NCBI GenBank assembly: GCA_041663425.1 | Contig: JBAYMS010000016.1 | Span: forward strand, 1-32,594 | Length of the DNA: 32,594 nt | Source of the DNA: FEN-1322 sp041663425 | Lineage (GTDB): Bacteria > Omnitrophota > Gorgyraeia > 2-01-FULL-45-10 | Reading direction: 5' to 3' | Shown: piece by piece, positions 24,104-31,832 of the stretch | Position numbering within the stretch: the first letter of the stretch is position 1 | Layout of the letters: each line of letters opens with the position of its first letter | Program-made: the position numbers and the translations under genes | Notes under the pieces: generated by a model | What the model was told of the DNA's origin: nothing | Seen by the model: the letters and a program-made list of their open reading frames with translations, nothing else | Database searches by the model: none

Positions 24104-24580
24104 TTATCTCGATATCTTAAGGACCTTGTATTTTAATATGCCGCGCGGCACCTGTATCTCAACCACATCGTCTTTTTTATGCCCCACCAGAGAGCTTCCT
24201 ACCGGCGACTGTATCGATATTTTGTTCTCTGCAAAATCCGCTTCTTCTTCGGCAACTATGGTATACTCAAGCTCCTCACCGGAGTCCATATCCTTAAGCT
24301 TTGCGGTAGCCCCTATCAGTATCTCATCACTCGTCATCTGCGAATTGTCGAGTATCTGCGCTGTGGCAAGCTTTTCCTGAAGCTCCGAGATCTTCTTTTC
24401 GTTCATCCCCTGAGCATCTTTAGCGGCATCATATTCAGCATTTTCGCTTATGTCGCCATGCGCCCTTGCCTCACCGATCGCCTTTGATATTTCCCGGCGC
24501 TTTGTGGTTTTAAGGTATTCAAGTTCTTTACGTAATTTTTCATACCCTTCGGGTGTTAAATGTGTGCCGCCTTGTGACAT
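24104..24580 (-). CDS. greA: transcription elongation factor GreA
   Basis: A 158-residue protein, the exact length of E. coli GreA. The N-terminal coiled coil carries the conserved acidic tip GDISENAEYDAAKD (42-55) that reaches into the RNA polymerase channel to stimulate cleavage of backtracked RNA. The C-terminal FKBP-like domain ends with 'SPVGSSLVGHKKDDVVEIQVP'. A frame opens at 24610, but the ATG at 24580 has AAGGAG upstream and gives the standard length. Its first 25 bases overlap the 3' end of the purF-like gene. Confidence 0.96.
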   Translation of the reverse strand: MSQGGTHLTPEGYEKLRKELEYLKTTKRREISKAIGEARAHGDISENAEYDAAKDAQGMNEKKISELQEKLATAQILDNSQMTSDEILIGATAKLKDMDSGEELEYTIVAEEEADFAENKISIQSPVGSSLVGHKKDDVVEIQVPRGILKYKVLKISR

Positions 24581-26028
24581 TTCTCTTCTCCTTTTGTTTC
24601 GGTATTGCATTTTTTACCGCATACACTGCCTTGCGGGCACTTTCCCGTCCAGCAGTAAAGGCATAGCTTCTCCTTCGGAAGCCCTACAGCTGATATCATG
24701 TCATCTATCGTCTGGTATCTTAAAGTCGTAACATCTATATCTTTAGCGATCCAGTCTATCATCTTTTTGTATTTAGAAGACTCAGGATCCAGATATTCCG
24801 ATACGTCTTTTATGTCGTGCCCTTCTATGCTCCTGATAGCCTTGCGCGCAGCCAGCTCATCGATCGTCCTGGTGGAAAGATTAAATTTACATGGAAACAT
24901 AAGAGGCGGACAGGCCGGCCTTACGTGTATCTCTTTAGCGCCGGAATTCCACAGCTTCTTTATCGCAAAATTCTTAAGCTGTGTTCCCCTGACGATCGAA
25001 TCATCGCAGACGACTATGCGCTTACCGTCTATTATCTCTTTTACAGGTATGAGCTTCATCTTGGCTATGTGGTCACGTTTTTCCTGGGATGGAGGCGTGT
25101 AACTTCTGCCGTAACCAGGCGTATATTTCACAAGCGGCCGTCTGTAAGGTTTGCCTGACTCCATAGCGTATCCTATCGCATGACCTACACCTGAATCCGG
25201 CACACCCGAAACAACATCGACCTCAATATCTTTATCACGTTTTGCCAGCAGTCTTCCGGACCGCTCCCTTACCATTTCGGTATTTATCCCTTCGTAATTT
25301 GATGCGGGGAATCCTGTATAGATCCATAAAAACGTGCATATCTGGTTGGTGCTCCCACCCGTTTTTTTCTGGACAACCCCGTCTTCCGTCAGCAGCACTA
25401 TTTCGCCGGGTGCCAGGTATTTCGCTATCTCAAAATCGTTATTGGGAAATGCGCTCGTCTCTGAAGCTACCGCCCAGGCATCGGCCTTTTTACCTATGGC
25501 AAGCGGAGTGTATCCGTAGCGATCCCTCGCCGCGTATATTCCCTCTCTACATAAAAGCAGGATGGAACACGAACCCTCGATCACCCTGAACATCCTCTCG
25601 ATCCCGTCAGTAATATCTTTTCCTTCGACGATAAGCTTAGCCGCAAGTTCTGTGGAATTTACATGCCCTTTACTGACCTCACTGAACGATCCGCCGCGCT
25701 TCAGCATATCCTGAGCCAAAGTCTCGGTATTCTCTATGCTGCCTTCCATCACAAGACAGAAAGGACCGAATTTAGAATTAAGATATATAGGCTGCTCATC
25801 GTGAGCGCTTATAACGCCTATGCCCTTATTGCCTTCCATATGTTTTGAATCTTCGTAAAATTTCGACTTGAACTGGCTCTGGCTTATGTTGTGTATCTGC
25901 CTTATGAGCGTATTGCCGAACACGGCCATGCCTCCATACTCCGTACCGAGATGCGAATGATAATCGGTTCCGTAAAAAAGATCTCTTCGGCAGTCGCTCT
26001 TTGATATCACTCCGAACACTCCGCTCAT
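24556..26028 (-). CDS. purF: PurF homologue (amidophosphoribosyltransferase) with a degenerate glutaminase site
   Basis: A 490-residue protein with the PurF two-domain layout. The phosphoribosyltransferase part is intact: VSGVPDSGVGHAIGYA (273-288), PRPP motif VVCDDSIVRGTQ (339-350), and cysteines C231, C380, C456 and C459 at the positions of the [4Fe-4S] ligands of B. subtilis PurF. The N-terminal glutaminase part is damaged: the sequence begins M-S-G-V-F-G instead of M-C-G-I-x-G, so the catalytic Cys is Ser; the HTRYST-like stretch is VISAHDE (72-78); the NG oxyanion pair is EG (95-96). The start is firm (GGGAG 7 bases upstream). An extra Cys-rich tail (C464, C470, C474, C484) follows. It may use free ammonia or have another role. 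Confidence 0.82.
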   Translation of the reverse strand: MSGVFGVISKSDCRRDLFYGTDYHSHLGTEYGGMAVFGNTLIRQIHNISQSQFKSKFYEDSKHMEGNKGIGVISAHDEQPIYLNSKFGPFCLVMEGSIENTETLAQDMLKRGGSFSEVSKGHVNSTELAAKLIVEGKDITDGIERMFRVIEGSCSILLLCREGIYAARDRYGYTPLAIGKKADAWAVASETSAFPNNDFEIAKYLAPGEIVLLTEDGVVQKKTGGSTNQICTFLWIYTGFPASNYEGINTEMVRERSGRLLAKRDKDIEVDVVSGVPDSGVGHAIGYAMESGKPYRRPLVKYTPGYGRSYTPPSQEKRDHIAKMKLIPVKEIIDGKRIVVCDDSIVRGTQLKNFAIKKLWNSGAKEIHVRPACPPLMFPCKFNLSTRTIDELAARKAIRSIEGHDIKDVSEYLDPESSKYKKMIDWIAKDIDVTTLRYQTIDDMISAVGLPKEKLCLYCWTGKCPQGSVCGKKCNTETKGEEKCHKAAHI

Positions 26029-26687
26029 ACACTACTCCCTTTTTCTGCCGCCAGATTTTCCATATCTTTTGGTAATGGCGACGTAAATTTCAACTTTTCT
26101 TTCGTAACCGGATGCGTAAACTCCAGAGTCTGCGCGTGAAGCGCCGTCCTCTTAAATCTCAACTTAAAGTCTTTCCTGAAAGCGTAAACACTCTCTCCCA
26201 CCAGAGGGTGGGATATCTTGGCAAAATGAATGCGTATCTGGTTCGTCCTACCAGTTACAGGCTCAGCTTCAACTATTGTAAAAGCCCCTCTCTTTTCGAG
26301 GACTCTGTATTTTGTTAATGCCGGTTCGTTGCGGGATTTGTTACGATTAAATATGCCAATACTTATTTCACCTGATGTATTTTTAACATTTCCATGGACG
26401 AAAGCTATGTACGCCTTCTTTACGCGCCTGTTCTTAAACTCATCCATAAGGCTCTGCTGCACCTTTTTGCCTTTGGCATATAATATGAGCCCTGATGTTT
26501 CACGATCGAGCCTGTGACATGGGTAAGCGTTAACCTCTACGCCGCGCTCATCCAGCTCTTTATTTAAAAGATCACTTAATGTATTCGTCTCTTTCCTGGG
26601 CGTCGGTATCACAAGAAGTCCTGAAGGCTTATCTACCACGATCAGCCAGTCATCTTCATATACTATACTGTAACGCCTGTCGTTCAT
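26025..26687 (-). CDS. RluA-family RNA pseudouridine synthase
   Basis: A 220-residue single-domain enzyme without an S4 domain. The catalytic motif is HRLDRETSG (58-66) with D61; other family strings are 'VVDKPSGLLV' (17-26), 'AYIAFVHG' and 'GRTNQIRIHF'. It isomerises uridine to pseudouridine in rRNA or tRNA; the target site cannot be told. Length is like the short RluA/RluD-type enzymes. Its stop overlaps the purF-like start by 4 bases, so the pair are probably co-translated. Confidence 0.92.
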   Translation of the reverse strand: MNDRRYSIVYEDDWLIVVDKPSGLLVIPTPRKETNTLSDLLNKELDERGVEVNAYPCHRLDRETSGLILYAKGKKVQQSLMDEFKNRRVKKAYIAFVHGNVKNTSGEISIGIFNRNKSRNEPALTKYRVLEKRGAFTIVEAEPVTGRTNQIRIHFAKISHPLVGESVYAFRKDFKLRFKRTALHAQTLEFTHPVTKEKLKFTSPLPKDMENLAAEKGSSV

Positions 26688-26694
26688 CTGTTAA

Positions 26695-27369
26695 TTATAT
26701 CATCTTTTTATAGCATGCGTGAAGCAGTTTTGTAACTGTACCGGGCATACCTTTTCCTATCTGGATACGCCCTATCCTGACTACAGGCAGGACTTCTGCC
26801 AAAGAACTTGTGAGAAAAACCTCGTCGGCGGACAAAAGCTCCCGCACAGACACTGTCCGCTCATGAACTTTCAGACCGAGAAGCTTAGCCGCCTTAATGA
26901 TCTGGGAGCGCGTTATGCCTGATAAGATACTGTTATTTAAAGAAGGTGTAATGATCTTTTTATTTTTCACTAGAAAAATATTGCTCGTTGCAGCTTCCGC
27001 AACGAATCCTCTGGTATTTAAAAGTACGGCTTCATTAAAGCCGTTCTCCTGCGCATGCATTCTGGCCAAGATATAGTTAAGAAAGCTTAGGCTCTTTATT
27101 CCCGATAGCGGAGAATGCTCATTCTGCCTTATTGCGGATATCTCAGCGCATATGCCATCTGAATAAAACACTGCGGGATAACCTTTGAATTTTCTGCCGG
27201 CAATTACTATAGAAGGCTTCCCGGCTTTTACCTTTATCAGCGTAAACGCACCCTCACCCCTGGTGATCGTAATGCGCAATGACGCATCCTTAAGTTTATT
27301 CTTTTTCATGAAATGCTGAAGGCTTCTCTTGAGCCCTGTTTTAGTAGCCGGTATTTTTATCTTCACCAC
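26695..27369 (-). CDS. pabC: class IV aminotransferase / PabC-like lyase, 3' part of a frameshifted gene
   Basis: A 224-residue frame that starts at a doubtful GTG. It holds the PLP lysine K92 (GIKSLSFLNYILAR), the phosphate-binding region 'EAATSNIFLVKN' (125-136) and GITR (151-154) of class IV PLP enzymes (4-amino-4-deoxychorismate lyase or branched-chain/D-amino acid transaminases). It lacks the N-terminal strand-helix unit of the fold. That unit is encoded immediately upstream in a different frame (27363-27503), and the two join cleanly at AAG/GTG if one base is restored. Next to pabB, an ADC lyase role in folate synthesis is likely. Whether the short frame is translated alone is doubtful, since the GTG has no clear ribosome site. 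Confidence 0.75.
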   Translation of the reverse strand: MVKIKIPATKTGLKRSLQHFMKKNKLKDASLRITITRGEGAFTLIKVKAGKPSIVIAGRKFKGYPAVFYSDGICAEISAIRQNEHSPLSGIKSLSFLNYILARMHAQENGFNEAVLLNTRGFVAEAATSNIFLVKNKKIITPSLNNSILSGITRSQIIKAAKLLGLKVHERTVSVRELLSADEVFLTSSLAEVLPVVRIGRIQIGKGMPGTVTKLLHACYKKMI

Positions 27370-27503
27370 TTAGCAGCTTCAAACAATCTCGCAAGATGCT
27401 CATTCAATTTAAATATCCTACCGTCATACGAGCGCATCGTCTCAAATATCCCGTCGCCGTAAAGGAATCCTCTGTCGCTTACAGATATCTTTGCTTTATG
27501 CAT
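27363..27503 (-). pseudogene. pabC: 5' fragment of the pabC-like gene, separated by a -1 frameshift
   Basis: From the ATG at 27503 (AGGG 9 bases upstream) the frame reads 46 residues with the class IV aminotransferase N-terminus: 'VSDRGFLYGDGIFETM' (8-23), 'GRIFKLNEHLARLFEAAK' (28-45), then W and TGA. The family sequence continues LFxSAK-xxKIKIP, which is exactly what the next frame supplies from its GTG GTG AAG. A single missing base at about 27369 explains the break (AAG-GTG-GTG in place of AAG-TGG-TGA). The upstream pabB frame overlaps it by 8 bases. It may be a true mutation, an assembly error or, less likely, recoding. Confidence 0.8.
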
Positions 27504-28932
27504 ATGCTTCATCCCTACAAAAAGACTCCGCGTTAACAGCCCCGAGCGTATCCATAAGCCCTTTGGCTTTATCGATAGTCTCCTGGTATTCTGCCTCGGG
27601 GTCAGAATCAGCCACTATACCGCCTCCAACCGAAAAATATATTTTACCTTTTCTGGCTATTATAGTTCTTATAACGATCGAGGTATCCATATTGCCGTCG
27701 AAAGAAATGTATCCTATGGCACCGGTATAGACCAAGCGTTTGACCGGCTCAAGCTCTTCTATTATTTCCATAGACCGGACCTTAGGAGCGCCTGTTATGG
27801 ATCCGCCCGGAAATGCCGCGCGCAGACAGTCTATAGGGTCAGTCCCTTTTTTAAGATTACCTGAAATGGTCGACACCATATGAAAGACGTTGGAATATTT
27901 TTCTATTACCGAGGACTCTGTAAGCCGTACCGTCCCGTATCTGCACACCTTGCCAAGATCGTTGCGCTCAAGATCCACGATCATTATATGCTCAGCATTA
28001 TCCTTTGCACTGTTCTTCAATTCTTTTTCCATCGATCGGTCGCTTGTTTCATCAGTGCCGCGCGGCCTCGTTCCTTTTATAGGCCGAGTCTCGATATAAT
28101 CACCCTTCTTCAATAGAAACCTTTCCGGAGACGTGCTCAGTATAGATGTATCTGCGAAATTCATATAAGATGCAAATGGCGCCGGACTTATAGACCGAAG
28201 CCGCATATAAAGCTGCGCCGGATCTTCCAAAATATCCGCTTCAAACCTTTGCGAAATATTAACTTGATAGATATCGCCCTTTTTTATATACTGCTTGGCT
28301 TTTTTTATAGCCTCCGCATATCCGGATCTCGAGAAATTCGATTTAAGGCTCGCCGGGACAGTATCAGATGTACTGATAAGGCCGGGTTTATTTTTTTGCA
28401 CTTTATCCTTAAATTCCTTCAGCCTCTCTGACCGCCTGCGCGCGCGTATTTTGCCGGAATAAGGCAGGCCTGAACTTGCGATATAAGTGTTATTATTAAA
28501 ATTATCATGGATAATAACAACATCGTAAAATCCCATGACGCAATCGTCCATATCAAGATCTGATGAGGCGCGATCGGGCAGGTCTTCTATGAAATCTTTA
28601 AGATCGTATGAAAAATACCCCACCCCGCCCGACGAAAAAGGCAGCTCTTCATTGACGCAGCTGATCCTGTATTTTTTAAATATTTCCTTTAGCGCCGTAA
28701 AAGGATCCGACTTAAACAGCTCTGACCTGCCGTCGGCCCATTCCAGAGCAATGGCGTCTTTTTTACTCCTGAAAACAAGGAATGGATCGCATCCTAAGAA
28801 CGAGAACCTTCCGAGGTGCTTATCACGGACAGCGCTATCTAAGAAAAAGGTATATGGATGGTTTTTTATGGAATTAAACAAGTCTTCGGGGGAAAGTGAG
28901 TTTGATATATTTTCAATAATGGTATCAGCCAT
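27496..28932 (-). CDS. pabB: aminodeoxychorismate synthase component I (PabB)
   Basis: A 478-residue chorismate-binding enzyme. It carries PIKGTRPRG (284-292), where lysine (K286) marks PabB; anthranilate synthase TrpE normally has PIAGT. Other family strings are 'GDIYQVNISQRF' (219-230), 'VDLERNDLGKV', 'FPGGSITGAPK' and 'VGGGIVADSDPEAEYQET'. It adds ammonia to chorismate to make 4-amino-4-deoxychorismate for p-aminobenzoate and folate; the glutaminase partner PabA is not in the window. The ATG overlaps the end of the hydrogenase protease gene by 8 bases. The pabC-like gene follows directly. Confidence 0.9.
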   Translation of the reverse strand: MADTIIENISNSLSPEDLFNSIKNHPYTFFLDSAVRDKHLGRFSFLGCDPFLVFRSKKDAIALEWADGRSELFKSDPFTALKEIFKKYRISCVNEELPFSSGGVGYFSYDLKDFIEDLPDRASSDLDMDDCVMGFYDVVIIHDNFNNNTYIASSGLPYSGKIRARRRSERLKEFKDKVQKNKPGLISTSDTVPASLKSNFSRSGYAEAIKKAKQYIKKGDIYQVNISQRFEADILEDPAQLYMRLRSISPAPFASYMNFADTSILSTSPERFLLKKGDYIETRPIKGTRPRGTDETSDRSMEKELKNSAKDNAEHIMIVDLERNDLGKVCRYGTVRLTESSVIEKYSNVFHMVSTISGNLKKGTDPIDCLRAAFPGGSITGAPKVRSMEIIEELEPVKRLVYTGAIGYISFDGNMDTSIVIRTIIARKGKIYFSVGGGIVADSDPEAEYQETIDKAKGLMDTLGAVNAESFCRDEAYA

Positions 28933-29425
28933 TAATAGCTTCCGAAAAAGCGTTCGCCAGTATTTCCAGCCCCTGCAACACCTCGCTGCTCATAGGAGCA
29001 CCGAGAGCGGTGGTTTTCGGCTGGATGGATATAACAAATATGTTCATGTCATCCTTCCCTGTCTTAAGAAGGTCTGTGAACAATCTCGGAGAAGGATTGT
29101 GCGTCGAAAAACTTACGTTTGAGATCTCGTCGAGCGCAAATATCTTTATACCGCCCGGCGCAGTACCTATATCGGCAGCGTCTATCAAAACAACTGTATC
29201 GCATGATGTTGAAAGTATCGGAAATATATAATTTTCAGGGGCTGTACCGCAATCAAAAAGACTGGCTCCGACAGACCGTTTCTTTAGCATCTCTATCAGT
29301 TTCGGTCCTAAGCCGTCATCTCCCCGGATTATATTTCCGAGCCCCACTATCGACACTTTACCGCTGACTTTAGTTCTTATCGCAGATTTAACTTCGTCGG
29401 CAGAAAGAGCATTAGAATTTTTCAA
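28925..29425 (-). CDS. hydrogenase maturation protease, HycI/HyaD family
   Basis: A 166-residue endopeptidase that would trim the C-terminus of a [NiFe] hydrogenase large subunit after nickel insertion. The family pattern is clear: GLGNIIRGDDGLGP (28-41) with D36, LIDAAD (80-85) and H109 in STHNPSP, the three nickel-binding residues of this family. An N-terminal extension of about 20 residues precedes the fold. It overlaps the ferredoxin subunit gene by 14 bases. Its presence is the best evidence that the upstream membrane genes belong to a hydrogenase. HycI is the closest named relative, being the protease for a group 4 enzyme. Confidence 0.88.
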   Translation of the reverse strand: MKNSNALSADEVKSAIRTKVSGKVSIVGLGNIIRGDDGLGPKLIEMLKKRSVGASLFDCGTAPENYIFPILSTSCDTVVLIDAADIGTAPGGIKIFALDEISNVSFSTHNPSPRLFTDLLKTGKDDMNIFVISIQPKTTALGAPMSSEVLQGLEILANAFSEAING

Positions 29426-30032
29426 GGGTCGCCTTTCTCCGGCATTTTGCGCAGAGCACTTTAACTCTGTCGCTTCTCAGAACGTAATCGCGGGCCGTCT
29501 GGACAACGCTTTCAGCAAAACCCATACCCTTAAGCGACTCTACAAAAAGAGTAGGATTGGCAAAGGCAAGCGGACCCAGCTTCTTAGCTATCCAGGCAAG
29601 GTGGTCTTTGGTAGTTATGATATCCCTGCATGCCTCACAAAGCGCCAATTCTTTTTCATCGGTAGTTGAAACCATAACCGCCCTGTCAGGGCCGGCTAAG
29701 TCAAACTTGGTAGTATGCTTTATGCCGGGCGGGTTATCATCTCTTGTTGTGCACAAAGCACTGCATTGCCCGCAATAATGACACTCATCCAGATGCAGTA
29801 TCATCTTTCTGACAGCCTTATCTTTCGTAACCACATCCCTAAACTCTATCGCTCTCATAGGACAGACTAAAGCACATGCCGTACAGCCTATACACCCTTC
29901 GTTAGAATATTCGGGCTTACCGCGAAACCTCTTCGCCGGCTCATGCGGAACATACGGATATTTTGTAGTATACGGCCCTTTAATTATCGCGGTAACGGCC
30001 TCTATTAGTTCCCTTATCTTGGGCAGTTTCAT
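29412..30032 (-). CDS. 2x[4Fe-4S] ferredoxin subunit of a membrane hydrogenase or Mrp-linked oxidoreductase
   Basis: A 206-residue NuoI/HycF/MbhN-like protein. Two cluster motifs: C47-x2-C50-x2-C53-x3-C57-P and C84-x2-C87-x2-C90-x3-C94. After them come two further Cys pairs, C132-x2-C135 and C194-x2-C197, spaced like a zinc site and as found in some group 4 hydrogenase ferredoxin subunits. 'MKLPKIRELIEAVTAIIKGPYTTKYP' at the start is the usual membrane-facing helix. It would pass electrons from ferredoxin to the NiFe subunit. It overlaps the PhoU-like stop as TAATG and the protease gene by 14 bases. Confidence 0.85.
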   Translation of the reverse strand: MKLPKIRELIEAVTAIIKGPYTTKYPYVPHEPAKRFRGKPEYSNEGCIGCTACALVCPMRAIEFRDVVTKDKAVRKMILHLDECHYCGQCSALCTTRDDNPPGIKHTTKFDLAGPDRAVMVSTTDEKELALCEACRDIITTKDHLAWIAKKLGPLAFANPTLFVESLKGMGFAESVVQTARDYVLRSDRVKVLCAKCRRKATLEKF

Positions 30033-30628
30033 TATTGCACCAACTTCACTATATTCGACGCATGGCGCGCCAGGTTACCGGTAAAATCAAGCATATCAAA
30101 ATACATATTAGCACCCATAGGAGTACACTCGCCCCTGACAAGCCTGTCGGCGTGCTCTCTCCGGTAGTTTTCAACCATCTCCTTTACACGGAAACCATTA
30201 TCTACTATCTTCTTCTTAAGAGTTTCATCTTTTTTGCGAAGATATTCTCTCATCATCTGGACCGAATCCTTCATAGTCTTATAAGTTTCATTAAACTGTT
30301 TAACAGCTTCTTCGCTGAAAAGAAGCCTCTCACTCACTTTTACCTCAATCCTCTCGATAAGCCCGGTAGCCTCGTCACCCATACGTTCGAGCATTTCAAC
30401 CATCTGGGCCAGAGATGAAAGTTCTTTTTTGTCCGGAGTCGTTTTCGCTATCGTCATTATATTATCGGCCAACGCTCTCTCCAATTTGTTAACTTCGGTC
30501 TCTTCCTGCAGGGCTGTAGTCAAAAACTCCATCCTGTTCTTCATAAACCCGTATTCGATAAGATTCAGTATCTCATAAACCTTATCTGCCATCGAAACAC
30601 TATTTAATTTTATCTCGTTAATATCCAT
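30032..30628 (-). CDS. PhoU-like helical protein inside the Mrp/hydrogenase operon
   Basis: A 198-residue, all-helical, charged protein with PhoU-type repeats: 'ALQEETEVNKLERALADNIMTI' (40-61) and 'LSSLAQMVEMLERMGDEATGLIERI' (71-95), the second being the metal-binding E-x-x-x-D-like helix of PhoU/DUF47 proteins; the C-terminal 'MYFDMLDFTGNLARHASNIVKLV' repeats it. Such proteins bind Fe or Mn clusters and regulate phosphate or other transporters. There is no Pst system here. It is placed between MrpG (1-base gap) and the ferredoxin subunit (1-base overlap), so it is firmly part of the operon. Confidence 0.75.
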   Translation of the reverse strand: MDINEIKLNSVSMADKVYEILNLIEYGFMKNRMEFLTTALQEETEVNKLERALADNIMTIAKTTPDKKELSSLAQMVEMLERMGDEATGLIERIEVKVSERLLFSEEAVKQFNETYKTMKDSVQMMREYLRKKDETLKKKIVDNGFRVKEMVENYRREHADRLVRGECTPMGANMYFDMLDFTGNLARHASNIVKLVQ

Positions 30629-30629
30629 A

Positions 30630-30962
30630 TTATTTCTTTATAGTTTCGCTGTACTGATCAACCACCGTACCATCACAGGGTTTAACACCCGACCTGTAGG
30701 CGCCTCTTATAAGAGCATGGGCTGATACCGGCGCTGTCAAAAAGATAAAAACTATGCAGAGAAGCGCCTTTATCCCGGTAGCCGTAAAACCGACTGAGAC
30801 AAATAGCCCGAAGAGTATCCCGCATGTCCCAAGCGTCACGCATTTCGCCGATGCCTGCAGACGCGTATATACATCCGGGAATCTTATGAGGCCGAGACAC
30901 CCAAAGAAGTCAAATATAAGCCCTATGACAATAATAACGCCGCCTATGTTCTCATTCATCAA
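30630..30962 (-). CDS. mrpG: MrpG/MnhG-family antiporter subunit
   Basis: A 110-residue, three-span subunit. 'GLIFDFFGCLGLIRFPDVYTRLQASAKCVTLGTCGIL' (15-51) is the MrpG signature (G-x-I-R-x-P-D-x-Y-x-R-x-x-A). The third span reads 'LCIVFIFLTAPVSAHALIRGAYRSG'. It belongs to the Mrp-type Na+(or cation)/H+ module that is also found in Mbh hydrogenases as MbhC. It overlaps the MrpF gene by 11 bases. A start one codon later is possible. Confidence 0.9.
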   Translation of the reverse strand: MMNENIGGVIIVIGLIFDFFGCLGLIRFPDVYTRLQASAKCVTLGTCGILFGLFVSVGFTATGIKALLCIVFIFLTAPVSAHALIRGAYRSGVKPCDGTVVDQYSETIKK

Positions 30963-31311
30963 AATCCTTACCCTCCAGATATTTTGACAGCGCCATTATC
31001 CCTATGAAGCTCTGCAGAGCCCAGGCAAGTCCTATATCTATATACCAATCCCTGCCAGTGGGAAGACTGAGAATTGCACAAAATCCTACTATGAGTATGC
31101 CAAGCATATCGACCGCAACCGCTCTGTCGGGCGCTGTAGGCCCTTTTAATATCCTGAAAAGGCACAGCATGGCGCATATCAAAAGCCATAAAAAAGCTCT
31201 GGCAAGAAAATTGGACTGCCAGCTGAGCATCGATGGGATGGGAAAAAATAATACAGCCACCGACAATATCAGGATAGCGATAAGCCCGCCAAGCCAGCTA
31301 TATTTTTTCAT
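30952..31311 (-). CDS. mrpF: MrpF/MnhF-family antiporter subunit
   Basis: A 119-residue subunit with three core spans preceded by an extra N-terminal span (about 6-26), so it is longer than the usual 90-95 residues. The signature 'RILKGPTAPDRAVAVDMLG' (53-71) is the strongly conserved R-x-x-x-G-P-x-x-x-D-R of MrpF. The end 'YIDIGLAWALQSFIGIMALSKYLEGKD' fits the last span. It shares one base with mrpE (TAATG). Confidence 0.9.
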   Translation of the reverse strand: MKKYSWLGGLIAILILSVAVLFFPIPSMLSWQSNFLARAFLWLLICAMLCLFRILKGPTAPDRAVAVDMLGILIVGFCAILSLPTGRDWYIDIGLAWALQSFIGIMALSKYLEGKDFDE

Positions 31312-31832
31312 TATTCGAATATCCTTTTTAAAATACGTTCAAATTTTTCCACTACGGGAAGCCGCATATCTGAAGAGACCGCACCGTCTTTCAAAAAAAG
31401 AACGTGTATATAAAGACAGCTTTTAAACTTATCGACATCCACCGAGGTCGTACCCGGAGTCAGAGTTATTGAGTTGGCAAGAAATGTAAGCCCGGCATCC
31501 GATTTGAGGTCTGTTTTCACCTTTATCGTACCCGGCCTTATAGGCAGGGTCGGATGCAGCACTCTCCAGGCAACGTCAATATTCGCCTTTATACACTCCC
31601 ACAAAAATACCATAAAATAACAGGCAAACCACAATACTTTTTTAGCTATCCTTAATGGGCCAGCCCGCTTTTTACTGTCTGATGAGAATGTAGGCCCAAA
31701 GGTATCTATCGTCATAAAAGTCATGAAAATCGCAACAAATACCCCCATAATAAACTGCTGCTTGTCGGGGACCCAGGTCAATAGCGACCATACAAATAAC
31801 CATAAAATAAATAACATTATTTTATATATCAT
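31311..31832 (-). CDS. mrpE: MrpE/MnhE-family antiporter subunit
   Basis: A 173-residue subunit with two or three N-terminal hydrophobic spans and a cytoplasmic beta-rich end. Family pattern: 'WECIKANIDVAWRVLHPTLPIRPGTIKVKTDLKSDAGLTFLANSITLTPGT' region (98-148), including the N-S-I-T-L-T-P-G-T motif. It ends with 'LYIHVLFLKDG'. It overlaps the MrpD-like gene by 4 bases (ATGA). It is part of the cation/proton module. Confidence 0.92.
   Translation of the reverse strand: MIYKIMLFILWLFVWSLLTWVPDKQQFIMGVFVAIFMTFMTIDTFGPTFSSDSKKRAGPLRIAKKVLWFACYFMVFLWECIKANIDVAWRVLHPTLPIRPGTIKVKTDLKSDAGLTFLANSITLTPGTTSVDVDKFKSCLYIHVLFLKDGAVSSDMRLPVVEKFERILKRIFE

Noticed and set aside
27496..28932. Anthranilate synthase component I (TrpE) as the identity of the pabB gene.
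   Set aside because: The PIKGT lysine is the PabB hallmark, and a PabC-like gene follows; no trp genes are near.
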